A stretch of 64,000 nucleotides of DNA. Source: Devosia sp. (GTDB lineage: Bacteria; Pseudomonadota; Alphaproteobacteria; Rhizobiales; Devosiaceae). Location: NCBI RefSeq assembly GCF_028290625.1, contig NZ_JAQGJM010000009.1, forward strand, positions 124,001 to 188,000, given 5' to 3'. The notes under the pieces were generated by a model. The model was not told the origin of the DNA and ran no database searches. It saw only the letters and a program-made list of their open reading frames with translations. Position 1 is the first letter of the stretch, and each line of letters opens with the position of its first letter. The position numbers and the translations under genes are program-made. Positions 1-11,222 of this stretch are shown here, in pieces.

Positions 1-543
1 TGGATCCTCGAAAAGGCCAATGCGCGCCCCGAGATCGACGCCGAGATCGTCGACATCCGCGACTTCGACCTGCCGTTCTTTGACGAAATGGCCTCCAATG
101 CCTGGATGCCTTCGGTCAACCAGAACGCCGTCAAGTGGCAGAACAAGATTGGCGAATTCGATGGCTATATCGTCGTCGCCGCCGAATACAACCGCTCGAT
201 CACCGGCGCGCTGAAGAATGCCTTCGACCAGGCCTATAAGGAATGGACCAAGAAGGTTATCGGCTTCGTGGGCTACGGCACCGTTGGTGGCGCCCGCGCT
301 ATCGAGCATGCCCGCACCATCGCGATCGAACTGCAGATGGTCCCGACCCGTTCGGCCGTTCACATCGGCGGCGCTGATTTCGCTGCGGTCCATCCCGGCT
401 TCGGCGGCACCAAGGCCATTGCCGACCTCGAGGGTTCGATCGGCAATTCGGCCAAGGACATGCTGGACCAGGTGATCTGGTGGGGCAATGCCACCAAGGC
501 CGCCCGCGCCAATGATGCCGCGCTTGCCCAGGCTGCTGAATAG
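1..543 (+). CDS. NAD(P)H-dependent FMN reductase family protein (5'-truncated by window edge)
   Basis: Frame 1 is open from base 1; the translation contains ...FDGYIVVAAEYNRSITGALKNAFDQAYKEW..., typical of the NADPH-dependent FMN reductase fold. Confidence 0.85.
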   Translation, partial: WILEKANARPEIDAEIVDIRDFDLPFFDEMASNAWMPSVNQNAVKWQNKIGEFDGYIVVAAEYNRSITGALKNAFDQAYKEWTKKVIGFVGYGTVGGARAIEHARTIAIELQMVPTRSAVHIGGADFAAVHPGFGGTKAIADLEGSIGNSAKDMLDQVIWWGNATKAARANDAALAQAAE

Positions 544-581
544 GCTTTACGAAGACCTCCAAAGTCGTCGTTTACCGGCAG

Positions 582-605
582 GGGCCGCTCCGAAAGGGGC
601 GGCCC
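582..605 (+). terminator. Intrinsic terminator-like hairpin
   Basis: GGGCCGCTCC-GAAA-GGGGCGGCCC, 10-bp stem with GNRA-like loop, downstream of the FMN reductase stop. Confidence 0.7.
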
Positions 606-704
606 TTACTGTTTGGGCTTGAACCATCGCGGCGGGAAAGTGTTGTGTGTGACCGGAGCCCGGTGTAGAGAGGCGCCGCCTTTGATCAAGAGAGCGCACG
701 GTTC

Positions 705-2627
705 ATGACGCAGACGAACACGCCCGGCATAGCCGCCGGGGTCGATGCGACCGACCAATCCGGACATTCCCGCAAAGACCTCAACATGCTCATTTTGGGC
801 GCGCTGGGGGTGGTTTATGGCGATATCGGCACCAGTCCGATCTATGCATTCCGTCAGGCGATGAGCATTCGGCCGGGTGCCTCTTCAAGCACCAACGAAA
901 TCCTGGGACTGCTGTCGCTCATCGTGTGGGCGCTGACGCTGACGGTGACCGTCAAATATATTTTCTTCGTGACTCGCGCCGACAATAACGGCGAAGGCGG
1001 CACGCTGTCGCTGGTGGCGCTGGCCCGCAAGACCTTCACCAAGGCCCCGGCCTGGATCACCGGCCTGGGCGTGCTGGGCGCGGCGCTGTTTTTCGGCGAC
1101 GCCATCATCACCCCGGCAATCTCGGTGTTGTCGGCCGTCGAGGGCCTGGAACTGGTGGCGCCCGACCTAACGCGCTGGGTGGTGCCGATCACGCTGGCGA
1201 TCATCGTCGGGGTGTTTTTCGTGCAGCGCTTTGGTACGGCCAAGGTCTCCGCGGTGTTCGGACCGGTCACTGCGCTGTGGTTTATCGTGCTGGGGGTTTC
1301 GGGCCTCGTGCATATCATTGGAGAGCCCAGGGTATTGCTGGCAATCAATCCGCTCCTCGGTATCCAATTCCTGATCACCCATATCGGCATCGCCTTCGTG
1401 GTGGTCGGCGCCATTTTCCTGGCGGTCACGGGGGCCGAGGCGCTTTATGTCGACCTTGGCCATTTTGGCCGCAAGCCCATCGTCATCGCCTGGTTCGGGC
1501 TGGTTTTTCCCTGCCTGCTGCTGAACTATTTCGGGCAGGGCGCCTATGTGCTGCAGGTGGGCGTCGAGAATGTCAAAAGCCCGTTCTTCGAGATGCAGCC
1601 GGAATGGGCGCTGGGGCCGTTCGTGGTGCTGGCGACGCTGGCAACCATCATCGCCAGCCAGGCGGTGATTTCTGGCACGTTCAGCCTGGCGCAGCAGGCC
1701 ATCGCGCTCAATATGTTGCCGCGCATGGTGGTGCTGCACACCTCGGAAACCCAGAGCGGGCAGGTCTACATGCCCCAGATCAATTCCATGCTGATGGTGG
1801 GCGTGCTGGTGCTGGTGCTGGCGTTCCGCAGTTCGGAAGCGCTGTCCAATGCCTATGGCATCGCGGTGTCCGGCGTGATGATCGTGACGCTGTTGCTGTT
1901 GCTGGTGGTGATGTGGCGTAACTGGAAATGGCATCCATTGGCGGTCATCGCCTTCGGCGTGCTGTTCACGGTCATCGATCTGGGATTCTTTGCCTCCAAT
2001 GCGTCCAAGCTGTTCCAGGGCGGCTGGATGCCGGCGCTGGTGGCGGCCGCGGTGGCACTGGTCATGGCGACCTGGATTTCCGGCCGGCGGCGCCTGGCCG
2101 ACAAGACGCGGCGCGACGAGGTGCCGTTGCAATTCCTGGTGGACAATCTTTCCAAGAAAAAGCCCACCATCGTACCGGGGACTGCTATATTCCTGACCAG
2201 CGATATCGAGGGGGCGCCGACGGCGCTGCTGCATAGCCTCAAGCACTACAAGGTGCTGCACGAGCAGAATGTCATCCTGACGGTCAACACCTCGGCCTCG
2301 CCGCGCGTCAATGACGACGAGAAGGTGCGGATCGAGGCGTATAACGAGCTGTTCAGCCGCGTCATCGTGACCTTCGGCTATATGGAAACGCCCAATATTC
2401 CCAAGGCGCTGGCGCTGGGCCGCAAGCTGGGGTGGAAGTTCGATATCATGAGTACGTCGTTCTTCCTGTCGCGGCGGTCGCTCAAGGCCGGCAACAAGCA
2501 GGGCCTGCTGCGCTTCTGGCAGGATCGGCTGTTCACGCGGCTGGCCCGCAACGCCAGCGACGCGACGGAATATTTCCACATCCCGACGGGGCGCGTGGTG
2601 GAGATCGGCACGCAGGTCGTCCTCTAA
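705..2627 (+). CDS. kup: Low-affinity K+ uptake protein Kup
   Basis: 640 aa; GALGVVYGDIGTSPIYAFRQ motif, multi-TM, Kup-like C-terminus. Confidence 0.96.
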   Translation: MTQTNTPGIAAGVDATDQSGHSRKDLNMLILGALGVVYGDIGTSPIYAFRQAMSIRPGASSSTNEILGLLSLIVWALTLTVTVKYIFFVTRADNNGEGGTLSLVALARKTFTKAPAWITGLGVLGAALFFGDAIITPAISVLSAVEGLELVAPDLTRWVVPITLAIIVGVFFVQRFGTAKVSAVFGPVTALWFIVLGVSGLVHIIGEPRVLLAINPLLGIQFLITHIGIAFVVVGAIFLAVTGAEALYVDLGHFGRKPIVIAWFGLVFPCLLLNYFGQGAYVLQVGVENVKSPFFEMQPEWALGPFVVLATLATIIASQAVISGTFSLAQQAIALNMLPRMVVLHTSETQSGQVYMPQINSMLMVGVLVLVLAFRSSEALSNAYGIAVSGVMIVTLLLLLVVMWRNWKWHPLAVIAFGVLFTVIDLGFFASNASKLFQGGWMPALVAAAVALVMATWISGRRRLADKTRRDEVPLQFLVDNLSKKKPTIVPGTAIFLTSDIEGAPTALLHSLKHYKVLHEQNVILTVNTSASPRVNDDEKVRIEAYNELFSRVIVTFGYMETPNIPKALALGRKLGWKFDIMSTSFFLSRRSLKAGNKQGLLRFWQDRLFTRLARNASDATEYFHIPTGRVVEIGTQVVL

Positions 2628-2641
2628 GCAGCGGAAATGCG

Positions 2642-3871
2642 ATGCCGAAAGTGCTCGACATCGCAATTTGCGGCGCCGGACCGGCTGGCCTCGCCACGGC
2701 GCTGTATCTGCAACGGCTTGGGCACAATCCAGTTGTACTCGAGCGCTTCGATGCGCCCAAGCCGATCGGCTCGGGGCTGATCCTGCAGCCGACGGGGCAG
2801 GCAGTGTTGCACGATCTGGGGCTGTTGCCGGCCGTAGTGGCGTTGGGTTCGCCGATCGACCGGTTGTGCGGCATCGACGCGCGCAGCGGCCGCATGGTGC
2901 TCGATGTCGGCTACAAGGCATTGCCGAAGCTGGGCCGGGGTCTGGGCATTCACCGGGCGGCGCTGTTCGACGTGTTGCATGACGCCGTGCGGGCCGCCCG
3001 CAGCCCAATCCGCACCAGCAGTGAAATCGTGACGCTCCGCGATGCGGCGGCGGGGAAACGCACTCTGGTGCTTACTGGCGACCAGCAGTCGGAGGGCTTC
3101 GATCTGGTGGTCGATTGCCTTGGTGCGGGCTCGCCGCTCAAGAGCCATTCGCGAGCTCCCGGCAAGTCGCGCCCGCTGACGTTCGGCGCGATCTGGGCGA
3201 CGCTGCCTTGGCATGGCGCGGGGTTCGATCCTGGCGCGCTGTTGCAGCGCTACCGAGCCGCGAGCGTGATGGCTGGGGTATTGCCGATCGGGCAATCGAG
3301 CGATGGCGCGCCGCTGGCAGCGCTGTTCTGGAGCCTGAAGGCGGCGGATTACGAGGCATTGAAGCGCGATGGCCTCGACGCCTGGAAACGGGTGGTGCTG
3401 GAGAACTGGCCGGAGACGCTGCCGTATCTCGACGCGATCGCCGATTTTGAGACCATGACGCTGGCGCGCTATGTGCACCACACCATGGCCGATCCAACCG
3501 GCGACGGGCTGGTGTTTGTCGGCGACAGCGCCCATTCGACCAGTCCGCAATTGGGGCAGGGCGCCAATATGGCGTTGCTCGATGCGCGGGCGCTGTATGT
3601 GGGCCTACGCGACAAGGATGACGATCTGGAGGGAGCGCTGGGCCATTATGCTGGGCTGCGGCGGAACCATGTGCGGCTCTATCAGGCCCTCAGCGCCATG
3701 TTCACGCCGTTCTATCAATCCGATAGCCACGTGCTGCCAGTCATTCGTGATGTGTTCGTATCGGCACTAGCGCGAGTCCCGCCAGCGCCGCAGTTTCTAG
3801 CGGCCATGGTTTCGGGGGCACTGCTGTCGCCGATCAGGAAGCTTGGCCTGGAACAACCGCCGAGGGTTTAG
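2642..3871 (+). CDS. FAD-dependent monooxygenase (PHBH/UbiH-like)
   Basis: MPKVLDIAICGAGPAGLATALYLQRLG (GxGxxG), ...VFVGDSAHSTSPQLGQGANMALLDA... second FAD motif. Confidence 0.9.
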   Translation: MPKVLDIAICGAGPAGLATALYLQRLGHNPVVLERFDAPKPIGSGLILQPTGQAVLHDLGLLPAVVALGSPIDRLCGIDARSGRMVLDVGYKALPKLGRGLGIHRAALFDVLHDAVRAARSPIRTSSEIVTLRDAAAGKRTLVLTGDQQSEGFDLVVDCLGAGSPLKSHSRAPGKSRPLTFGAIWATLPWHGAGFDPGALLQRYRAASVMAGVLPIGQSSDGAPLAALFWSLKAADYEALKRDGLDAWKRVVLENWPETLPYLDAIADFETMTLARYVHHTMADPTGDGLVFVGDSAHSTSPQLGQGANMALLDARALYVGLRDKDDDLEGALGHYAGLRRNHVRLYQALSAMFTPFYQSDSHVLPVIRDVFVSALARVPPAPQFLAAMVSGALLSPIRKLGLEQPPRV

Positions 3872-3891
3872 GCCGCCTCAAGACCATCACC

Positions 3892-3984
3892 CCCACGGGG
3901 TTATTCCCGCGTAGGCGGGAACCTCCGTTGGCGGTGCTGGGAGGAAAACAGAGGTTCCCGCCTACGCGGGAATGACCCTGTGGG
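3892..3984. repeat. REP-like palindromic intergenic element (copy 1, family A)
   Basis: Inverted arms CCCACGGGGTTATTCCCGCGTAGGCGGGAACCTC / GAGGTTCCCGCCTACGCGGGAATGACCCTGTGGG; second diverged copy at 26052-26144. Confidence 0.85.
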
Positions 3985-3989
3985 TTAGC

Positions 3990-4427
3990 CTACTTCACCA
4001 TGTCCGGGCACACATAAGGCACCGTCGCGGCGACGAAATGCTGTTCCTGGATGTCCTTGCCGAGCTTGAGGTTCAGCACCAGTTCGGTGGGGCTGAGCGA
4101 GGCAATATCGGCGTTGATGGTCATGCCGTCCTCTTCCCAACTGATGGCGGTGTCGGAGACCTGCTGCCACTTGGAGAGGCGGTAGGTTTCCCAGCAGCTA
4201 TCGGAAACCAGAGTGCCATCTTCGAGGAAAATCTGCATTGGACCGGGTTGGCTGGCATCGGCATCGGCGCGCACCCAGACCTTGTTGAGCAATGGGTTGT
4301 CCGTATCGTCGCCAGCATCATCGGTGGCGTCCTCGGTGTCCTGGCCCATTGCCGGGGCGGTCGCCGTAGCGCCCACGCCCCAGACGGTCAGTAGCGCGAT
4401 GATGGCCGCCTTGGTATCCATGCCCAT
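3990..4427 (-). CDS. Hypothetical secreted protein
   Basis: MGMDTKAAIIALLTVWGVGATATAPAMGQDTEDATDDAGDDTDN..., signal-peptide-like N-terminus with acidic stretch. Confidence 0.65.
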   Translation of the reverse strand: MGMDTKAAIIALLTVWGVGATATAPAMGQDTEDATDDAGDDTDNPLLNKVWVRADADASQPGPMQIFLEDGTLVSDSCWETYRLSKWQQVSDTAISWEEDGMTINADIASLSPTELVLNLKLGKDIQEQHFVAATVPYVCPDMVK

Positions 4428-4546
4428 GCAAATTCTCCCTTGCCCATCCTGATCTGGTGATCGGGTCGCGACGCTACAAGAGTGGCGTCGCGAAAGCGGC
4501 GATTTTGCGTTGCCGCGGGGGTCGTTTAGCGATGCTTCGGAGGATG

Positions 4547-5674
4547 TTATCCGGCGAAGGCGCGCCGCTGCAGGGAGCGGTCCATGCTCTCGACGCGCTT
4601 GGTCTGGTTGGGCCACAAATCATATTGGTCGGAGCCGAGTTCCAGCTTGGCATGGACGGCCCAATTGGGATCGTCCAGCGCACCGCGCGCCAGGGCGACG
4701 AAGTCGGCCTCGCCGCTGCTGATGATGGCCTCAGCTTCGGTCGCGCCCGAAATCAGGCCAACGGCCATGGTGGGGATATCGGCGCCCTTGCGCACGGCTT
4801 CGGCGAACGGCACCTGGTAGCTGGCGATGGATTTGATCTGGCCGCCATGGAAGCCGCCGCTGGAGCAATCGACGACATCGACGCCGCGCGCCTTGAACTC
4901 CTTGGCCAGCACCACGCTGTCCTCGACCTGCCAGCCATCGGGATGGTTGTCGCTGACCGAAATACGCACCAGCAGCGGCTTGTCGGCCGGCCAGACGGCA
5001 CGCACGGCTTCCACCACTTCCAGCGGCAAGCGCATGCGGTTCTCACGGCTGCCACCATATTGGTCGGTGCGCTTATTGGCCAGCGGCGACAGGAACTGGT
5101 TGAGCAGATAGCCGTGCGCGGCGTGAACCTCCACCGTGTCGAAGCCGGCCTGCTCGGCGCGGATCGTGGCGGCCACGAAGGCGTCGACAATGCCCTTGAT
5201 ACCGGCAAGGTCCAACTCGGCGGGCAGGGAGAAGCCCGGCTCGTCGCTGTGGGCCGCGGCGGTTGGGGCCACCGGGGTCCACTCCGTATAGGCGACAGAT
5301 TCGCGGCCTGCCTCGGTGGTCAGAATGTCCTTGTTCCAGCCGATCGGTGTCGAAGCCTTACGGCCCGCATGGGCAAGCTGGATGCCGGCAGCGGCGCCCT
5401 GGTCGTGCAGGAAGTCGATAATGCGCGCCAGCGGGGCGATCTGTTCGTCCTTCCACAGCCCGAGATCGCCATAGGAAATGCGACCCTCGGCGGTCACGCC
5501 GGTGGCTTCCACAATCACTAGTCCAAAGCCGCCAATGGCGAACCGGCCCAGATGCACCAGGTGCCAGTCATTGGCGAAGCCATCCTTGGCCGAATATTGG
5601 CACATCGGCGCAACGACCGTGCGATTTCGCAAAGTCAGGCCACGCAGAGTGGCGGGGGAGAAGAGTTGGGACAT
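4547..5674 (-). CDS. NADH:flavin oxidoreductase / Old Yellow Enzyme family (YqjM-like)
   Basis: MSQLFSPATLRGLTLRNRTVVAPMCQYSAKDG..., HAAHGYLLNQFLSPLANKRTDQYGGSRENRMR. Confidence 0.95.
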   Translation of the reverse strand: MSQLFSPATLRGLTLRNRTVVAPMCQYSAKDGFANDWHLVHLGRFAIGGFGLVIVEATGVTAEGRISYGDLGLWKDEQIAPLARIIDFLHDQGAAAGIQLAHAGRKASTPIGWNKDILTTEAGRESVAYTEWTPVAPTAAAHSDEPGFSLPAELDLAGIKGIVDAFVAATIRAEQAGFDTVEVHAAHGYLLNQFLSPLANKRTDQYGGSRENRMRLPLEVVEAVRAVWPADKPLLVRISVSDNHPDGWQVEDSVVLAKEFKARGVDVVDCSSGGFHGGQIKSIASYQVPFAEAVRKGADIPTMAVGLISGATEAEAIISSGEADFVALARGALDDPNWAVHAKLELGSDQYDLWPNQTKRVESMDRSLQRRAFAG

Positions 5675-5832
5675 TTTGGAAGCTCGTGGTTATCGCGGCG
5701 GAAGATTTTTTGGACCATGCACCGGATGGCATCCATCGGCAAGTGCCGATGGAGTGTATCTGCCGTCCATTGCCTGCATGGAACAGGCGGCGCGGGCTTG
5801 GCGATAAGCTTCCGGCGCGGTATCAATGCGCC

Positions 5833-6792
5833 ATGGCGGGGGCCATTCTGCTTGTTGGGGAAAACGCCACCGTGAAAGTCACACTCGATCTGGATGCGCT
5901 GGTCGCGGCCGGCAAACTGACCGCGGCGGAAGCCGCGCGGCTCAAGACCATGGCCGCCGCCGATACCGGCGCGCTGGGCACCAATATCTTCCTCGCCTTC
6001 GGCGCAGTTGCGGTGGCACTGGGCGTGGGGATTTTCCTGCCGACCCCGCAGACCGCGATCGTCATTGGCGCGCTGCTGGCCGGCCTGGGGCTGGCGCTCA
6101 CCCTCACGCGATCCACGCATTGGGCGGTTTTCGCCCAGATCGTCACCGTGATCGGTGCGCTGGGTATTCTGGGCGGCGTGTTCCTGCTGTCGGATGGTTC
6201 GATCTGGATCAATCTCGCCATGACGGTGATCCTGGCGGCGACAGCCGTGGTGGCGTCGTCTGGATTGCTGGCGGCGCTGTCCGTGCTGATGCTGGCGGCG
6301 ACGCTGGGCAGCGGCTCGTCGTATTGGCAGCCGAGCTGGTTCCTGGGCTTCGATCGTCCGGCGCTGACCATCGGCGCGCTGTCGCTGCTGACGCTGGCGC
6401 TGTATCTTGTGTCGCTGCGGCTAAAACCGGCGCAGGAGCGGCTGGCCATCATCGCCATGCGCACCGCGATCCTGATGGTCAACGCGGTGTTCGCCATCGG
6501 CTCGGTGTTCGGGGACGGTTATTTCGGTTGGCCCGCCCCGGTGTTCAGCATCGGCTGGGCGGTGGTGCTGATCGCCGTCGGCGTCTGGGCGATCATGGTC
6601 AACCGGCGCTGGCTGGTGAACACGGTCGCGGTGTTCGCCGCGATCCACTTTTTCTTCCGCTGGTTCGAATTCCTCGGCCCCAACCCCTTCGGCGTCCTCG
6701 GCGCTGGCCTGCTGCTGATCGGTTTCGGACTGGGACTGGCGCGGTTCAATCGCTGGATCGGGGCGCGGCGCGAGGGTATCGTCGCCGCGTAG
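5833..6792 (+). CDS. Multi-TM membrane protein of unknown function
   Basis: Many hydrophobic segments; start chosen at MAGAILLVGENATVKVTL, an upstream ATG at 5686 is in frame. Confidence 0.7.
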   Translation: MAGAILLVGENATVKVTLDLDALVAAGKLTAAEAARLKTMAAADTGALGTNIFLAFGAVAVALGVGIFLPTPQTAIVIGALLAGLGLALTLTRSTHWAVFAQIVTVIGALGILGGVFLLSDGSIWINLAMTVILAATAVVASSGLLAALSVLMLAATLGSGSSYWQPSWFLGFDRPALTIGALSLLTLALYLVSLRLKPAQERLAIIAMRTAILMVNAVFAIGSVFGDGYFGWPAPVFSIGWAVVLIAVGVWAIMVNRRWLVNTVAVFAAIHFFFRWFEFLGPNPFGVLGAGLLLIGFGLGLARFNRWIGARREGIVAA

Positions 6793-6841
6793 GTCCGTGG
6801 GGGCATAATAGGACACATCCTCTTTTCTGCTTGCGCAGAAC

Positions 6842-6857
6842 CGTACCGTACGGTACG
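6842..6857. promoter_or_regulatory. Perfect 16-bp palindrome, candidate TetR-family operator
   Basis: CGTACCGTACGGTACG is self-complementary and lies about 35-50 bp upstream of the TetR gene start. Confidence 0.6.
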
Positions 6858-6891
6858 CCTGCGTTCGAAAATGTAAAATGGGAATGGGACA

Positions 6892-8582
<1,691 letters not shown>

Positions 8583-8592
8583 GCAGATAGGG

Positions 8593-8617
8593 AACGGGGG
8601 CTTCGGCCCCCGTTTTC
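8593..8617 (+). terminator. Intrinsic terminator of ilvC
   Basis: AACGGGGGC-TTCG-GCCCCCGTTTTCTT. Confidence 0.85.
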
Positions 8618-8635
8618 TTATCGGACCACTCGATC

Positions 8636-9349
8636 ATGAAACCCTCGATCACGCCCATCGCCGGCACCGACATTCGGCTGGTCCCTGGCGACTGGCCGCT
8701 GCCGGCTGATTTGCGAGCGCAGGTCGGTCCTTCCTGGGCAAAGCTGTCGTCTGCTAATCCGCATCTGTGGGACGGTCGGATCATCGGCGTTTCGTCGCCG
8801 CGCATCGATGCCGACGGCGTGCTGCGCGCCGAAGCGCGGGTGGATGCCTATTCGGCTTTCCTGACCTGGCGCGAGCTTGGCTTTCCGGAAATCGGCATGC
8901 GCAATCTGTTCGGCTCGGCGGTGATTGTGACGAGCGACAATGCGCTGATCTTCGGTGTCATGGGCGCCCAGACCGCCAATGCCGGCCGCGTCTATCCGCC
9001 CGGTGGATCGCTCGAGCCGCGCGACGTGCTGGCTGACGGACGTGTGGATGTCGCCGGCTGCACTGATCTCGAGCTTGAGGAAGAAACCGGGCTCAAGGCC
9101 AGCATGGCACGACGCGGCAAGGTCGTGGCCGTATGGGACGGCCCGCGTATTTCGATCGCCCAGCTTTATCATTTCGACGAACCGGCCGAGCGGCTGGTGA
9201 CGCGCATCCGGGCGAACCTTGACCAACAGGAGCACCGGGAACTGGCCGATGTCGTGACTATCCGCTCCGGTGCGGAGGCCAAGCGGGTGGGAGGCGTGTC
9301 GTACGCCGTGGCCGTCGCGGAAGCGTTTGCCGACGGCAGCCTCGGCTAA
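8636..9349 (+). CDS. NUDIX-like hydrolase domain protein
   Basis: GRVYPPGGSLEPRDVLADGRVDVAGCTDLELEEETGLKAS resembles a NUDIX box (GG...E..LEEETGL). Confidence 0.65.
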   Translation: MKPSITPIAGTDIRLVPGDWPLPADLRAQVGPSWAKLSSANPHLWDGRIIGVSSPRIDADGVLRAEARVDAYSAFLTWRELGFPEIGMRNLFGSAVIVTSDNALIFGVMGAQTANAGRVYPPGGSLEPRDVLADGRVDVAGCTDLELEEETGLKASMARRGKVVAVWDGPRISIAQLYHFDEPAERLVTRIRANLDQQEHRELADVVTIRSGAEAKRVGGVSYAVAVAEAFADGSLG

Positions 9350-9352
9350 AGC

Positions 9353-9724
9353 CTAAAGCAGCACCACACTTTCCTGCTCGTTGGGATCGGTGCGAGCGAT
9401 GAGGGCCCGCGCGATCTTGTCGGTCGGGTTGAAGGGCTGATGCGGCACCCCGGCGGGGATATAGACGTAGTCGCCCTCATGGACCTCATCGAGAAATTCG
9501 AGATTGGGGCCGTGGTAAAATGAGGTGCTGCCCTCGAGCTGGAAGATCGCCGTTTCGTGGGCCTCGTGATAATGCGGCTTGGCCTTGCCGCCAGGTGGCA
9601 TGACCAGCATGTGCATGCAGATGCCCGTCGATCCCGCGGATTCCGCCGAGACGCCAGCGAAGTAATCCAGTCCCTGTTTGCCATGAAATCCGGCGCCACC
9701 CCGGATCACCTTGCATTGCGCCAT
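9353..9724 (-). CDS. Cupin domain protein
   Basis: MHMLVMPPGGKAKPHYHEAHETAIFQLEGSTSFYHG...GDYVYIPAGVPHQPFN. Confidence 0.85.
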   Translation of the reverse strand: MAQCKVIRGGAGFHGKQGLDYFAGVSAESAGSTGICMHMLVMPPGGKAKPHYHEAHETAIFQLEGSTSFYHGPNLEFLDEVHEGDYVYIPAGVPHQPFNPTDKIARALIARTDPNEQESVVLL

Positions 9725-9770
9725 TACTGCCTCCCGCTGCTAGCAGGAGACAGCATGCCGCAATTCGCAA

Positions 9771-9917
9771 TCAGGCGGTCTTCTTTTTTGGGCTGCGGCG
9801 GAAATCTTCGCGGCTGAGGCCGATATCGGCGAGCATGCGATCGTCGAGATGGTGGATGCTCTGCACGCGGGAGCGGGTACGATAGCTGAGCAGCAGCGAG
9901 CTGATGAGATTGGTCAT
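9771..9917 (-). CDS. DUF1127-type small Arg-rich protein (48 aa)
   Basis: Manual reverse translation: MTNLISSLLLSYRTRSRVQSIHHLDDRMLADIGLSREDFRRSPKKKTA*, carrying the L-x-D-R-x-L-x-D-I-G-L-x-R motif; below the ORF-track cutoff. Confidence 0.85.
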   Translation of the reverse strand: MTNLISSLLLSYRTRSRVQSIHHLDDRMLADIGLSREDFRRSPKKKTA

Positions 9918-10085
9918 GGTGGAAATCCCTGGATGAATGACGGCGGGGCCGTCGTGTTGGGCGCTGTATGATGGGGCGTGGGTGAACCGGGACTGAATGA
10001 TCGGTTGTCGACGAAATCACCCCATGACAGGGATTTGGATTATCGATAATACAATGAACCAAAATCCAAACGGGGGAGTCGGCTC

Positions 10086-10583
10086 GTGTCTGTGCAAAGT
10101 GACCTGGAAATCATCGCCGAGCAGGAGCGTCAGCTCGTTTTAACGCAGTTTGACGAGGACATTGCCTTCGCCATCGGCGCACATGTTCGCGAGGCGGGCA
10201 GGGCGCTCGGCAAGGGCGTGGCGGTGGGCGTGACCCTTTGGGATCGCACCATGTTCTATGGCGTGACCGCGGGCGCATCGGCCGGCAATCGCGCCTGGGT
10301 CGAGCGCAAGAGCAATACCGTGCGCCTGCAGATGAAAAGCACCTATCGCATAGTGCTCGAACGTGGCGACAAGCCGCGCCTGTTCGAGGATAGCTGGGCG
10401 CTGGACCCGGCGCTCTATGTCATCGCCGGCGGCGCATTCCCCATCGTTATGAAGGGGATCGGCATTGTCGGCGCCGTGGCCACGTCCGGCCTCAGCGAGC
10501 GCGACGACCACGAATTGTCCCGCCGCGCCATCGCCGTGGCGATCGGCCGGAGCCCGGACGATTTGGCGCTGCCAGCGGTATAG
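10086..10583 (+). CDS. UPF0303 / heme-degrading-domain family protein, copy 1
   Basis: QFDEDIAFAIG...WDRTMFYGVTAGASAGNRAWVERKSNTVR...; paralogous to next gene. Confidence 0.8.
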   Translation: MSVQSDLEIIAEQERQLVLTQFDEDIAFAIGAHVREAGRALGKGVAVGVTLWDRTMFYGVTAGASAGNRAWVERKSNTVRLQMKSTYRIVLERGDKPRLFEDSWALDPALYVIAGGAFPIVMKGIGIVGAVATSGLSERDDHELSRRAIAVAIGRSPDDLALPAV

Positions 10584-10662
10584 TGGCCTTCTACGCCTTC
10601 GCGGATTGGGCTAAGTCTGACGCGGTTCGATCAATCCCGAGTCGACCGAGGGAGACGCTGAC

Positions 10663-11157
10663 ATGGCCGCCGCCGACGATATCGCGCTGATCAAGAGCCA
10701 GGAGCAGGAACTGGTCCTGCCGGCATTCGACGAACATGTGGCTTTCGCGCTGGGCAGTTCGATCTATCAGCGGGCGACGGCCGAGGGGTTGAGTCTCGTG
10801 GTCGATATCCGCACCTGGGACCGGCAGATGTTCTTTGCCGCGACGCCCGGCACCAGTGCCGACAATGCCGAATGGGTGCGGCGCAAGATCAATACGGTTC
10901 GCCGCTTCCAAAAGGCGAGCTATCGCCTCGTGGCCGAGCGCGGCGGCGATGCGATGTTCTCCGAGATCGTCAATGCACCGGCCACCGATTATGTCATCGC
11001 CGGTGGCGGGTTTCCGCTGCGCGTGGTGGGGGCGGGCATTGTCGGTAGCCTGACTATTTCGGGTCTGCCGGGGCGCAGCGATCACGGGGTTGCGGTCGAT
11101 GCGCTCTGCGATTTTTTGGGGCGCGACAGAACTTTGTTTGCCTTGCCGCCGGAATAG
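10663..11157 (+). CDS. UPF0303 family protein, copy 2
   Basis: AFDEHVAFALG...WDRQMFFAATPGTSADNAEWVRRKINTVRRF...VIAGGGFPLRV. Confidence 0.8.
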   Translation: MAAADDIALIKSQEQELVLPAFDEHVAFALGSSIYQRATAEGLSLVVDIRTWDRQMFFAATPGTSADNAEWVRRKINTVRRFQKASYRLVAERGGDAMFSEIVNAPATDYVIAGGGFPLRVVGAGIVGSLTISGLPGRSDHGVAVDALCDFLGRDRTLFALPPE

Positions 11158-11222
11158 CGGCCGCGACGCGTTGACTATGGCAGTGCTTTGAGCCGTGTTG
11201 TGCGTATAGATGGGGCCTGCAA

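Noticed and set aside
1167-3008. 613-aa minus-strand ORF opposite kup and the monooxygenase
   Set aside because: Spans two real plus-strand genes; composition (His/Gln/Arg-rich) is that of an antisense frame
3892-3984. Palindromic repeats as IS termini or MITEs with a transposase nearby
   Set aside because: No transposase ORF or target-site duplication seen in the window; REP-like interpretation is simpler
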